28,035 nucleotides of DNA from Bacteroidota bacterium (GCA_016718825.1 JADKCL010000059.1:1-28035); one strand, 5' to 3'. Positions 7,302 through 17,098 are shown, counted from the stretch's first letter. The notes: generated by a model from the letters alone, not told the origin. Translations and numbers: made by a program.

Positions 7302-8285
7302 CTACTTCTCCCTCGCCACGGAATAATCGACCAGGGCGCGAAGGCTCGTCTTGCTGGGTGACTCGGGGAAGGTGTCGAGGATGTCCATGGCTTCTTTGAG
7401 GAAGTTGTTCATGACTTGCTCGCTGTAGGTGATGCCGCCGTGGTCGATCACGTATTGAATGACCCAGTCGACGGCAGCTTTGTCGGTGTTGTGGCGTTTG
7501 ACGACGTTGATGATCTTGCGGCGCTGCGCCCAGCTTGCCTTGTTCAGCACGTGGATGAGCGGCAGGGTCATCTTTTTTTCCTTGATGTCGATGCCCAAAG
7601 GCTTGCCGACATCCGCCGTCCCGTAGTCAAAGAGGTCGTCGCGAATCTGGAAGGCCATGCCGATTTTTTCGCCCATGAGGCGCATCTGCTCGATGAATGG
7701 CGCATCGTCAGGCCGCGCGCTTGCAGCTCCGACTTCGCAGCAACTCGCAATCAACGACGCGGTCTTCTGCCGGATGATATCAAAGTACACCGCCTCATCG
7801 ACATTGAGCTTTCTGGCCTTCTCGATTTGCAGCAATTCGCCTTCAGCCATGAGTTTGACGGCATTGCTGGTAATCTTAAGCAACTGAAAATCGTCATGCT
7901 CCATGGACATGAGCAGGCCCTTGCTCAGGAGGAAGTCGCCGATCAACACGGCAATCTTGTTTTTCCAGAGGGCGTTGATGCTGAAGAAGCCGCGGCGTTC
8001 GTCGGCATCGTCGACCACATCGTCATGGACGAGGGTGGCGGTGTGGAGCAATTCGATGAGGGCTGCACCGCGATAGGTGCTCGGGGTGATGCCGCCGGCG
8101 AGATTGGCACTGAGCAAGACAAACATCGGACGCATCTGCTTGCCTTTGCGCTTGATGAGATACTGCATGATCTGGTCGAGCAGCATCACGCGGCTTTTCA
8201 TCGCTCCCCGGAAGTACTTTTCAAATTGTACCAATTCCTCGGCGATGGGCGCTTGTATCGTCTCCAATGCGCGTTTTTTCGACAT
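7302..8285 (-). CDS. ispB: Polyprenyl diphosphate synthase, long-chain (IspB-like)
   Basis: Trans-prenyltransferase that extends farnesyl or geranylgeranyl diphosphate with isopentenyl diphosphate to make the side chain of menaquinone. The 327-residue length is normal. The first Asp-rich motif is DDVVDD (residues 88-93) and the second is IRDDLFDYG (214-222, Asp216/217/220), binding Mg-diphosphates. GKQMRP (48-53) and GKPLG (227-231) are the other family boxes. The fifth residue before the first Asp motif is Ala83, a small residue that permits long products, in keeping with an octaprenyl-type enzyme rather than a geranyl- or farnesyl-diphosphate synthase. Chain length (C35 or C40) cannot be fixed by reading. 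The gene is GC-rich and free of frame problems. A perfect TATTTTTG -7 box lies 5 bases before the ATG. Confidence 0.95.
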   Translation of the reverse strand: MSKKRALETIQAPIAEELVQFEKYFRGAMKSRVMLLDQIMQYLIKRKGKQMRPMFVLLSANLAGGITPSTYRGAALIELLHTATLVHDDVVDDADERRGFFSINALWKNKIAVLIGDFLLSKGLLMSMEHDDFQLLKITSNAVKLMAEGELLQIEKARKLNVDEAVYFDIIRQKTASLIASCCEVGAASARPDDAPFIEQMRLMGEKIGMAFQIRDDLFDYGTADVGKPLGIDIKEKKMTLPLIHVLNKASWAQRRKIINVVKRHNTDKAAVDWVIQYVIDHGGITYSEQVMNNFLKEAMDILDTFPESPSKTSLRALVDYSVAREK

Positions 8286-8290
8286 CGCGC

Positions 8291-8298
8291 CAAAAATA
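8291..8298 (-). promoter_or_regulatory. TAnnTTTG-type -7 box immediately before ispB
   Basis: TATTTTTG on the minus strand is an exact match to the Bacteroidota -7 consensus and ends 5 bases before the ispB ATG. A CTG, one base off the TTG of the -33 element, stands 20 bases upstream. The placement predicts a leaderless or nearly leaderless transcript. Confidence 0.45.
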
Positions 8299-8512
8299 GG
8301 TTTTATTTTGGGGAATGCCAGACTGATGATGCAAGTTTAGTCGGGCCGGATGGGTTTGATACAGCTGCCGCAGTGCACAAGTTCACCCACCCATTGCATT
8401 CCAAAAGTCCGCTCAGGCCTCGATTTTGACCGCTCAGCGCTGGAATGCTACATTTTGGCATCAAAATCCGCTACCTTCCCATTTGGGTTTTCTTACTGCT
8501 GAATTCCAAGAA

Positions 8513-11500
8513 ATGACTGTTCGCCATTGGTTCCTGAGCCTGCTTTTGTTGTCGTGCCAACTTTCCGCCCTACAAGCCAAGTACAAAACTCCGGCCGTTG
8601 CGCCTGAATTGCCTTCCATTGTCAATTTCGTTGAAAACAAGGGCCAATGGGATTCCTATATTCGCTATGAAGCCGGCATTCCGGGGGGAAAGGTGTTTTT
8701 TGAGGATGGCAAATTGACCTACAACTTGGCCGACCTCAGCCATTTGCACGACGACTATTTTCATTGCCCGACCAACCGTGACCTCACCCCGATCAACTAC
8801 CGCGGTCATGCATTTCAATTGGTCTTCGAAGGTGCAAGCGCAAATCCCGTCATTTCGCCATCAGAAAAGTATCCGCAGTACAACAATTACTTCATCGGCA
8901 ACGATCCTTCCAAATGGGCCGGAGCCGTCGGGATTTATGGAGAAATTCGCTACGAAGGCATTTATCAGGGAATTGATGCAATTTTCTATGGTCAAAAGGA
9001 CGCATTGAAATATGATTTTGTGGTATCTGAGGGATCGGATGCGCAAGAGATTCGTTTGAAATATGAAGGATTGGATGGCATTCGCATCGAAGACGGCGAT
9101 CTTGTTTTCCCGACGAGCATTGGCACGTTTCGCGAAATGCGGCCCTTTGCCTACCAAATCATCGACGGTGTTCAAGTCGGGGTCGAATGCCATTTCGTCC
9201 TCGAAAACAATGTCGTCACGTTCGCCTTCCCGCAGGACTACCGCCATGACCTCGAATTGGTGATCGACCCCACATGGGTGTTTGGTTCATTTACAGGTTC
9301 GACGAGCGACAATTTCGGTTATACCGCAACCTTTGATACTGCGGGAAATCTCTACGGAGGTGGCATCGCATTCGGATTGGGCTATCCGACATCGATCGGG
9401 GCCTATCAAACCGCGTTTGGCGGCGGCGGCGGACCACCCTTCGGCGGATTGCCCTTTGACATGTCGATCACCAAGTTCAATCCCACAGGCACCGCCATTG
9501 TCTGGAGCACATACATCGGCGGCTCCCTCAACGAGCAACCACAATCCCTGATCACCAACGACGCTGGCGAATTGATCATCTACGGCCGTGCTTGGTCCGC
9601 AAACTTTCCGACGACACCTGGAGCCTTCCAAACCGTGATGGGTGGCTCCTCCGACATTGTCGTAACCAAGCTCAATGCAACGGGTACCGCCTTGATCGGG
9701 TCCACCTACATGGGTGGGACGGCAGATGACGGTCTCAACATCACGACCAATTACGGTCCTGGCATTCAGAGCCTCTACCACAACTATGGCGACGATTCAC
9801 GCGGCGAAGTCATGCTTGACCCAGCTGGGAACGTGTACATCGCTTCGTGCAGCCAAAGCGGAAACTTCCCAGTGACGCCGGGATGTTTTCAGCCGGCAAG
9901 CGGTGGTGCGCAGGATGCAGTTGTGTTTCGGCTGAACCCAACCTTGACAACACTTGGGTGGTCCACCTACCTCGGTGGCAGCGGAAACGATGCTGGCTAT
10001 TCGATCAAAATCGACGCATCCGGCAATCCCTACGTCGCCGGCGGAACGGAAAGCCCGAATTTTCCTACGACCCCGGGTGTCATTTCCCAGGCCTACAATG
10101 GGGCGATCGATGGCTACATCACACGCTTCAATCCAACGGGAACTGCCATTCTCGCAAGTACATACATTGGCACGCCGGACTATGATCAATGCTTTTTCCT
10201 GGAAATTGATGCAGCCCAAGACATCTATGTCGTGGGCCAAACGCTTGGCGCCTTTCCGGTCACCCCCGGTGTGTACAGCAATCCGAATGGCAACCAATTC
10301 ACGGCAAAATACAATCCGACGCTCACCACGACGGCATTCTCAACTGTGTTTGGCAACGGAACGGGAATCGTGGATATTTCGCCGACGGCATTTTTGATCG
10401 ATCGCTGCGGCTTCATCTACGTGGCGGGATGGGGTGGTGCCGACAACCTGAATTTCACGACACCCACAAATGGTTATACGACCGGCCTGCCGACGACCGT
10501 TGGGGCCTTCCAAACGACAACCGACGGCAGCGACTTTTACATTATCATCCTCACGCCGGATGCCTTGGCGTTGGAGTATGCGACCTTTTATGGTGGCCCC
10601 TTCAGCGCCGAACATGTCGATGGGGGCACAAGCCGGTTTGACCGCCAATTGCGCATCTATGAAGCCATTTGTGCAGGTTGCGGCGGCAATTCCGACCTGC
10701 CGACCACACCGGGTGCCGTTTCGCAGACCAACAACAGCAGCAACTGCAACCTGGGCGTTTTCAAATTCCAATTTGATCCGCAGGATGTGTTTGCCGCCTA
10801 TATCGCGCAGACCTTCGATTCTTGCGCACCCTTTCCCGTTTCCTTCACCAACAACAGTAATGGCGGCGTTTCCTATATCTGGGACTTTGGCGACGGGAGT
10901 CCGACGGTCACGACCGTCAATGCCTATCACCTTTACACCCTGCCCGGAACCTATACCGTTACCTTGATCGCGGTCGACAGCAATAGCTGCAATATTTCAG
11001 ATACCGCAGTGGCCACGGTGACGGTATTTGCCAATCCACTCGCCTTGGCGGGCGGCTCGGATACGGTTTGCGCCGGCGGCGATGCGCAATTGCACGCAGG
11101 CGGAGGAGCAACTTATGATTGGTCACCCGGGGGAACCTTAACTGACAGCACGATTGCCAGTCCGATCGCAAGCCCGGTGCAAAACACAACCTACAGCGTA
11201 ACCGTGATCGACAGCAACGGCTGCCGCGACACGGCGTATGTCGATGTCTTTGTCACGTATTATTTTGCCGATGCCGGTCCGCCGAGTTCATTCTGCGAAG
11301 GTACCGGCGGGGCGCAATTGAACGCTGGGAACATCTTCGGAGGAACGGGACCTTTTTACTATACTTGGTGGTGCGATTCGACGAATACCTTCTGCGGATT
11401 GGATTCCACCTTTGACGATGATCCGATGGCCAATCCGAGTCAGACGACCATGTATTATTTGCAGGTGAGCGATTCAAGGGGTTGCCTCTCCGAGATCGAC

Positions 11501-13544
11501 AGTGCCTTGGTCGAAATTTTGCCCGTCCCCATCGCCGATGCAGGACCCGACCAATACATCTGTCAGCAGCCTGCGCCGGGAGCCATCCTCCAAGGCAGCT
11601 TTTCCAATGCCCCCGGACCTTTTCAATTTTACTGGATGCCAGGCTTGGGGTTGAATGACAGCACGATCTTGAATCCGCATGCACGGCCGGATACGACAAC
11701 GATTTACACCCTCGTCGGCATCTCCGCCAATGGCTGCACGAGCGCACCGACCACCACCGACACGCTCTCGACGGTGACCGTGCATGTACAGCCACGCCCG
11801 ATCGCGGACGCGGGACCGGACATCCATACCTGCTTGGGCGACACGACCGTGATCCAAGGCCTCGGATATGGAGCCGGCCCCAATTACAATTTCCAATGGA
11901 CGCCGTATGTCGGATTGAGCGATTCCACCGTTCCCAATCCGATTGCTTCGCCGCCATTCACCCACATTTACACCCTCGTGGTCTGGAGCAATGGTTGCCC
12001 GAGCTACGGCGACTCTATGACCTTCTGGGTACATACCCTTCCCACCCCGAGCGCGGGCAACATCCGCGAAATCTGTCTGGGGGACACTGCCTTCTTGGAT
12101 GCCTTTGCTGCGGGTGACAGTTCGGCGAGCTACACCTATCAATGGACGCCGACCACGGGCCTCAACAATCCGACGCTGGAAAATCCAGCAGCAAGCCCGG
12201 ACTCCTCGACTTGGTACTACTTGGTGGCCACGAGCAGCTGGGGCTGCGAAAGTCCGCTCGACAGCGTCTGGGTCAAACTCAAGCCAACGCCGCAAGCCGA
12301 GGCCGGACCGGTGCAAACCATTTGTGCAGGGGATTCGGTCGTGTTGCAAGGCAGCTATTATTATGCCGCTACCGACAGTGCGATTCCTTCGGAGATTTGG
12401 TACACTTGGATTCCGGCAACCAATATCAATGACACCACCCTCGCACAGCCGACGGTCTGGCCAACGCAATCGACGATGTACCATTTCGCCGTGCGCAACA
12501 ATACCTGCGAAACCTACGACTCGGTCTTAGTGATCCTGAGTCCCGGCTTGGGCAGCTTTGCCGAAGCCGACACATCTATTATATGTGGTGGCGACTCCGT
12601 ACAATTCCACGCCGGCGGCGGATTGGGGAATGCACAGATCGTTTGGGTGCCGAGCAACGGACTGAGCGACCCCAATAGTTTTGATCCGATGGCCGCGCCC
12701 GAGCGACTCGACGACCTACACTGCCTTCATCAGCGAGGGAGGTTGCACGGAATCCATTGTGGTGCAGCTGAATGTGATTCCGCCCACCGACGCCTCCTTT
12801 ACGAGTTCCGAAGAAGAGGGCTGCCCACCGCACGCGGTCAGCTTTACGGACTTGAGCGGCAATGCGACCTTGCATATCTGGAACTTTGGCGACGGTTCGC
12901 CGGTGAGCAACAGCCCGCATCCGATCCATACGTACACGCGGCCGGGCGATTATGTGGTCACGCATACGACTGCGACCGTGGGCGCCTGCGAAGACGTAGC
13001 CACGAGCGTGACCGTGCATGTGCGCGACACCGTCGTGGCCGATTTCCGAAGTGAGCCCGATTTTCCGACGACGATGATTTTTCCCGATCAGCAGTTGTTT
13101 CTTTATGACCAAACTGTCGGGGCTTCGCAACTGTTGTGGGACTTCGGAGATGGCATTTTCAGCGAATTGACCAACCCCGTACACAGCTACACGGAATTGG
13201 GCCAATATTTCGTGACCCTCACGGCTTGGTCAGGCGAAGGCTGCATCAGCCGCGTTGTGCATGGACCTTTTACCCTGATCGAGGGGGGTGTTTTCCTGCC
13301 GAATGTCTTCAGCCCGAATGGCGATGGCCTCAACGATGGCTTTGTAACACTTTATACAGGTTCGCAGCCTTTTACGATGTCAATTTTTGACCGGTGGGGG
13401 GCGCAGCACTTCAGCACCCGCAACAAGCTCGAGGCTTGGGACGGCAGCAACAAAAACGGGGAACCATTGCCCGATGGCGTCTATTTCTTCAAGGTGACCA
13501 TCGGCGAAAAGGAATATGTGGGGCAAGTCACCTTGGTGAGGTAG
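8513..13544 (+). CDS. Large type IX-secreted multidomain protein (SBBP propeller, PKD and Ig-like modules), one frameshift
   Basis: About 1,676 residues once one surplus base near 12701 is removed. In the first frame the protein would otherwise read on to a stop at 13054, while the true C-terminus lies in the frame ending at 13544. ATG 8513 is chosen because a signal peptide (HWFLSLLLLSCQLSALQA) follows at once; an in-frame upstream extension to 8426 has none. Order: a DUF7948-like domain (FVENKGQWDSYIRYEAG); SBBP beta-propeller repeats of the form ITKFNPTGTAIVWSTYIGG (about 9300-10770); a PKD domain (YIWDFGDGSP, about 10790-11035); seven Cys-containing Ig-like modules (11046-12780); two further PKD domains (WNFGDGSP and LWDFGDG, 12790-13270); and a type B sorting domain (PNVFSPNGDGLNDGF, from 13290). 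Family knowledge says such proteins are moved across the outer membrane by the type IX system and act in adhesion or gliding. The ligand is unknown. Confidence 0.93.
11046..12780 (+). repeat. Seven tandem Ig-like modules of ~80-90 residues in the large secreted protein
   Basis: Each module opens with A(D/E)AG, then a Cys after 4-8 residues (TVCAGG, SFCEGT, YICQQP, HTCLGD, EICLGD, TICAGD, IICGGD), continues with a YxWxP-like Trp/Pro motif and GLxDST, and closes with NP.ASP..TT.Y. Module starts are near 11046, 11269, 11537, 11806, 12046, 12298 and 12560. DNA identity between units is low, so these are old duplications. Confidence 0.8.
13290..13544 (+). other. Type B type IX secretion sorting domain (CHU_C-like)
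   Basis: The last ~85 residues begin with VFLPNVFSPNGDGLNDGF and contain SIFDRWG, WDGSNKNGEPLPDGVYFF and a short final strand ending in QVTLVR. This matches the gliding-motility C-terminal domain seen on Bacteroidota cell-surface proteins. It lies in a different frame from the bulk of the gene because of the indel near 12701. Confidence 0.93.
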
Positions 13545-13572
13545 AATTTGGTGACCTGTTCCTTCGAATGGG

Positions 13573-13603
13573 TTGCTTCAAAAGTCCAATTTGCTTACCT
13601 TGA
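13573..13603 (+). promoter_or_regulatory. Bacteroidota-type promoter before the 13608 lipoprotein gene
   Basis: TTG at 13573-13575, a 20-base spacer and TACCTTGA at 13596-13603 approximate the -33/-7 pair of Bacteroidota housekeeping promoters. The box ends 4 bases before the ATG, so a start near the A of ATG is predicted. Confidence 0.45.
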
Positions 13604-13607
13604 TTGA

Positions 13608-14009
13608 ATGAAAAGCACATTCTTGTTTGCCCTGCTGATCCCGGTACTGTTTTTTGCCACCTGCAAAGGCGGCAGCAGCCCGACCACACCCTTTTCAACC
13701 CCGGAAGCAACGTTTGAGACCATGGTCACCGCGATCAAGGCCAAGGACTTGGACAAATACACCCAATGTTGGTATCCGGAGAGGTTGGAGCGCGAAAGCG
13801 AAGTGAACAAAATCAAAGAAGATCCGTCAACCTGGGACGAATTGGGTGCCATGTTTAAGGGTTCGCTCAAGTTGAAAGAGACCGGGGAGCGCTCAGAAGA
13901 CGGCAAAACGGTCAAAAAATTCCAGGTCAATTCGCCGGATGTGGAAAATGGAATTGGTGCGATCACCCTGATCCAAGACGGCGACAAATGGTTGATGTAT
14001 TCTTGGTAA
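13608..14009 (+). CDS. Small lipoprotein, DUF4878/NTF2-like
   Basis: A 133-residue protein with a lipoprotein signal (FALLIPVLFFATC, Cys19) and so probably a membrane-anchored periplasmic or surface protein. After a Pro/Thr-rich linker comes a ~100-residue domain: a helix with PEATFETMVTAIKAKDLDKY, then strands, ending in DGDKWLMYSW. This layout (helical start, final strand with a Trp-Lys/Trp-Leu pattern) is that of NTF2-like DUF4878/DUF4440-type domains; catalytic residues are not evident. It follows the large secreted protein by 63 bases in the same direction but has its own likely promoter. The family call is tentative; the lipoprotein call is good. Confidence 0.8.
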   Translation: MKSTFLFALLIPVLFFATCKGGSSPTTPFSTPEATFETMVTAIKAKDLDKYTQCWYPERLERESEVNKIKEDPSTWDELGAMFKGSLKLKETGERSEDGKTVKKFQVNSPDVENGIGAITLIQDGDKWLMYSW

Positions 14010-14071
14010 AAGGGTCTACGGACGGTCGCCATTCGAAGGCATTCTCAACCCAGCCTCAAAACCTCCTTGCC

Positions 14072-15334
14072 TTAAAACGGATCACTCGTCCAATGAAATT
14101 CTCCTTGGAGTAGTGGCAATTTGCGCCAATCCATCATTTTTAATTCGACGGCGAGCGTATCGGCATTCATCAGCCCGGAAAGTTGCAGGGTTGAATCGCT
14201 GCGCGTGACATATTCGAAGTCCCCGAAGGCGAGCGTTGCAGGATCCAAAAACCGGATTTGTTTTGCGGCGGTGTCCCATTCAAGCACGTAGTCGTGGATT
14301 TTGTCGTCCATGGTTTGAATGTCAAAAAAGCCTTTTCGGTGAACGAAAACGCGGCGCCACCGACTTTCCATTCGCAAGTCCGGCGCCAATGAGTCGCCAT
14401 TCCTGACAAATTCGGTGACTTTGTACGCTCCATGGAACGGCGGACGGGGTGCAAGGTCATCGTTGAAATTGCCGGTGGAAACGTAAGGCGCCAAGGCGTC
14501 AAAAAGCAAAATGGAGACCACGAAGGTTTTGGCAGCGATGTGGGCAATCCGGCGCCATCCCGGATGCCATTGCGGTTCCCAAAGTTTCGTCACTTGACTC
14601 GGCCTACCAAGGAAGAAATCCCATACCCGCAGTCCCGACGGGGCAATCAGCACCGCTAACAAAACGCACAAAAACATCGAAAAAACCTTGACAGAGATGT
14701 CAAAACTCAAGTTGATCGCCAGCACATTGGCCATGATGCCAAGCCCAAGCAAGGCACCCACCAAGGTGGTGCGGCGTCCAAGCAGAAGCAATCCGGCAAG
14801 AACTTCCAAGCTGCCCGTAAAAATCGAATAGCTGCGCGAGGTGCCCATCGTGCTCCAGAAAAGCAGGTCACGTGGCACTTCGCCGAGGTCGGTGTAAAGC
14901 GTCACGGGCTCCGGCAAATAAAACTGAAATTTGAAGACCTTGACCAGGCCATAGGTGAGCATCGCGGTCGCGAGAAAGTACCGCACTCCGACCCGAAACA
15001 GGTAATGCGCTTGAGAATAGGCCCCTCTTTTGCGGTCAAACCAGGACCAAATTCCCGTTCCAACCAACGCGAAAATCACTGTATTGGCGACGTGTGTGTA
15101 CAGTAAAACGCCGTCGTTTGCGATTTCGGGAAGGTATTTAAAGGAAATACCCCAAAGATGAAGCGCAGCCCAATCGGCAAGCATCATGGTAATCGGCGAC
15201 AGCAACACCCCGAAATCCGGAAGATACGGCCGGTGGTAGGGAAATGTCAGCAGCAGCATTCCCAGCAAAAGGAAAGTAAAGCGGAACAAAATCCGCTGCC
15301 ACAAAGGCCAAGTAGCATGTGTACTGTCTGACAT
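14072..15334 (-). CDS. DoxX-like polytopic membrane protein with C-terminal soluble domain
   Basis: About 420 residues from ATG 15334 (MSDSTHATW). An upstream in-frame ATG at 15403 would add 23 polar residues overlapping the divergent promoter region and is less likely. There are roughly seven to eight membrane segments in the first ~300 residues, including FTFLLLGMLLLTF, FLATAMLTYGLVKVFKF, VLAGLLLLGRRTTLVGALL and FLCVLLAVLIAP. The GLVKVFKF helix and the LEVLAGLLLLGR helix resemble DoxX-type proteins. The last ~110 residues are soluble, with strand-rich text like a lipocalin or fatty-acid-binding fold (KQIRFLDPATLAFGDFEYV, DSTLQLSGLM). I know of no defined reaction for this architecture. It converges on the lipoprotein gene ending at 14009. 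Confidence 0.8.
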   Translation of the reverse strand: MSDSTHATWPLWQRILFRFTFLLLGMLLLTFPYHRPYLPDFGVLLSPITMMLADWAALHLWGISFKYLPEIANDGVLLYTHVANTVIFALVGTGIWSWFDRKRGAYSQAHYLFRVGVRYFLATAMLTYGLVKVFKFQFYLPEPVTLYTDLGEVPRDLLFWSTMGTSRSYSIFTGSLEVLAGLLLLGRRTTLVGALLGLGIMANVLAINLSFDISVKVFSMFLCVLLAVLIAPSGLRVWDFFLGRPSQVTKLWEPQWHPGWRRIAHIAAKTFVVSILLFDALAPYVSTGNFNDDLAPRPPFHGAYKVTEFVRNGDSLAPDLRMESRWRRVFVHRKGFFDIQTMDDKIHDYVLEWDTAAKQIRFLDPATLAFGDFEYVTRSDSTLQLSGLMNADTLAVELKMMDWRKLPLLQGEFHWTSDPF

Positions 15335-15434
15335 TGTCAATGCCCGCCGAAACGATCCGGACGGATTCACATCAAATTTGGCGCATTTTGTGCAATGCTG
15401 CATCCCGGAAGTTGGCTTCTGCGCACAGAAAAAA

Positions 15435-15450
15435 TTTCGTTTATACGAAA
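15435..15450. promoter_or_regulatory. Short perfect inverted repeat in a divergent promoter region
   Basis: TTTCGT-TTAT-ACGAAA lies between the divergent starts at 15334 (minus) and 15514 (plus). Its size and position would suit a dimeric regulator site, but a 6-base arm can arise by chance and no regulator gene is adjacent. Confidence 0.3.
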
Positions 15451-15513
15451 GCTATGAAGGCATTCGTTGGAGGATTGGTAGGTGATCGATTACTCCTTTC
15501 GCCCGAAAGAATC

Positions 15514-15867
15514 ATGAAAAATTCCATCTGTCTCTTGTTGCTCCTGCTCGTCGGAACGACAATGGCCCTGGCACAAAACAAAAGGACCTACGTCCCGAAG
15601 CCGGCCAATGGCCCGATGTTTGAACCCATGACCGTGTACGATCCTCAGGAAAACGCCCCCTTGGAGGATTGGAGAAAATACCAACTCGGTGACTGGGTGA
15701 ATCAGATCAAGGAGCATTTCTGTGAAACGCAAGCCTTGGCCTCACTTGAAAACAGTGCGCAAGAAGCAATGAAAAGATCGGAAAACTTAATCCCGCGGCA
15801 AACCAAAGACCATCCGCAGCATCCTTTTGGATTGAATCCCGCAGGATTTACTGTACCATTTCCATGA
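15514..15867 (+). CDS. Small exported protein of unknown function (first of a pair)
   Basis: A 117-residue protein from ATG 15514, chosen because the signal peptide (NSICLLLLLLVGTTMALAQ) begins there; the frame is open further upstream but without export features. The mature part of ~97 residues contains a Pro-rich stretch (YVPKPANGPMFEP), then an amphipathic helix LEDWRKYQLGDWVNQIKEHF with a Cys, and a Pro/His-rich tail. No known domain was recognised. The next gene, 56 bases downstream, has the same plan: signal peptide, short linker, and an E-x-W-x-x-x-I-(R/K)-x-H-(Y/F) helix. The two look like a diverged duplicate pair in one operon ending at the terminator near 16524-16577. Confidence 0.7.
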   Translation: MKNSICLLLLLLVGTTMALAQNKRTYVPKPANGPMFEPMTVYDPQENAPLEDWRKYQLGDWVNQIKEHFCETQALASLENSAQEAMKRSENLIPRQTKDHPQHPFGLNPAGFTVPFP

Positions 15868-15923
15868 AAATTGCGTTCTTCGTAAAAGATGGTTTCAACC
15901 GTTCAACAGTTTTGAATTTCAAG

Positions 15924-16487
15924 ATGCGTACACATCATCTCCTTTTTCTCGCGCTGCTGCTTCTGGCAAGTTTTGCCCAAGCTCAGACCCGCAAACTTGC
16001 GCACCGCAGCCATGCGGGCAGCCCCAATACGTTTGCGATGCTCATGGACGACGATCATGGCGGCGGCCCTGTTCCGGAGAAGGTGCAGGAGGTTTATTAT
16101 CTCGAACCCTGGATCATCAAAATCCGGAAGCATTATGAGCAGGTGGCCAAACAAAACGGGCCAAAGGTCGAAACGAAGAGCGGTTCACAAGACAACAAGG
16201 AGGTGAAGGAAACCTCCGAACCTGCCAAGGCACCTTTGGATTCATTGCCACAAAAACCGAAATCGGTGCCAAGGGCAGGCAAGTCGGCCACCATCGGCGT
16301 GGCGGTTCCAGCAACTCAGCTTGAAGAAACCTCCGCACTCGAAATACCGCGTGTGCGGCTTGCGAAGGCGACACTGAACCCAACCCCAAGTTCTGGGCTC
16401 AACCTTTGGCTATTGGCGGGCATCATCATCGCCTGCGTGGCACCCTGCGTACTCCTGCTATCCGGCGGGCTAAGAAGCAAAAACTAA
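15924..16487 (+). CDS. Small exported protein with C-terminal membrane anchor (second of a pair)
   Basis: A 187-residue protein from ATG 15924. The signal peptide is RTHHLLFLALLLLASFAQAQ, which decides the start over an in-frame ATG at 15864. A middle region has the helix YLEPWIIKIRKHYEQVAKQ, related to the helix in the gene before, then a Lys/Pro/Ser-rich linker of ~90 residues. A C-terminal hydrophobic helix (LWLLAGIIIACVAPCVLLL) is followed by a short basic tail. That topology suggests a protein anchored by its C-terminus with the rest in the periplasm. No family recognised. It may bind its smaller neighbour or be a structural envelope protein; both are guesses. Confidence 0.7.
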   Translation: MRTHHLLFLALLLLASFAQAQTRKLAHRSHAGSPNTFAMLMDDDHGGGPVPEKVQEVYYLEPWIIKIRKHYEQVAKQNGPKVETKSGSQDNKEVKETSEPAKAPLDSLPQKPKSVPRAGKSATIGVAVPATQLEETSALEIPRVRLAKATLNPTPSSGLNLWLLAGIIIACVAPCVLLLSGGLRSKN

Positions 16488-16523
16488 GCAATCATTGGCG
16501 AAGAAGCCGTGAAGGGGGCAAAA

Positions 16524-16577
16524 AAAAGGCCGCCAAGAATGCCATTATCAACAGTGGGCAATCCTTAGGCGGCTTTT
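16524..16577 (+). terminator. Rho-independent terminator (possibly bidirectional)
   Basis: Complementary arms around AAGGCCGCCAAG (16526-16537) and CTTAGGCGGCTTTT (16564-16577) form a GC-rich stem with one bulged G and a secondary TGCC/GGCA pairing inside the loop. Four T follow on the plus strand, and a run of eight A precedes the left arm, giving T8 if read on the minus strand. It lies 36 bases after the stop at 16487. Confidence 0.65.
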
Positions 16578-17098
16578 CAACAGAGAGGTATGACCAAATC
16601 CGTCAACCAATTATCAATCAGAAAAGACAACTTCAAAGGAGGCTGGGAAACATTATCCCTACCTCGGAACGCTAAAACTCGGCGACCTTGTGAAATTTCC
16701 CCGGCACGAACGCATCTTTAACAACGAATCCGCGCCAAGGACACTCCAAATATTTGTGGTTCTTAGGAGGTCGCCTTTAAGCCAATTGGCTTGAAAGAAT
16801 ATTAGAAAAATTGCATCTCCGCTACAAAAAATCAACAATTATTCTAGGCTGTACTGAAATTCAAACCCTAAACGGTGCAGCTATGAAAGCGAAACTGCAA
16901 AAGATCCGAGATGAAGGGCTGAAATCGAAAGAACGTGAGTAAATCAGCGAAAATGCAGTTGCAAGATGAGCAAGTACCCGGAAACAGAAAACCAAACTTT
17001 TTGTTGGAAGTAACCAAAAAAAGCTATATCTTCAACCATTAATTCATTCATTTAAAGTGGATTAACCCTCAACCAACTCGGCCACTGGGCATAAAATC
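16578..17098. other. Gene-poor spacer of ~520 bases
   Basis: No convincing gene. A 43-codon frame from ATG 16589 and a 19-codon frame at 16882-16941 (Lys/Glu-rich, MKAKLQKIRDEG...) are present but have no supporting feature. Palindromic-looking text near 16772-16796 (AAGCCAATTGGCTT) could be a regulator site. The promoter of the 17099 gene probably lies at its right end. Confidence 0.5.
16998..17033 (+). promoter_or_regulatory. Possible Bacteroidota-type promoter for the 17099 gene
   Basis: TTTTTG at 16998-17003, 21 bases, then TATATCTTC at 17025-17033. The second box is a partial match to TAnnTTTG. The leader would be about 60 bases. Confidence 0.35.

Noticed and set aside
8426..8512. In-frame upstream extension of the large secreted protein.
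   Set aside because: It precedes the signal peptide and has no export or domain features; ATG 8513 is the better start.
16882..16941. 19-codon frame MKAKLQKIRDEG... in the gene-poor spacer.
   Set aside because: Too short and without homology, clear ribosome site or conservation data to call a gene.
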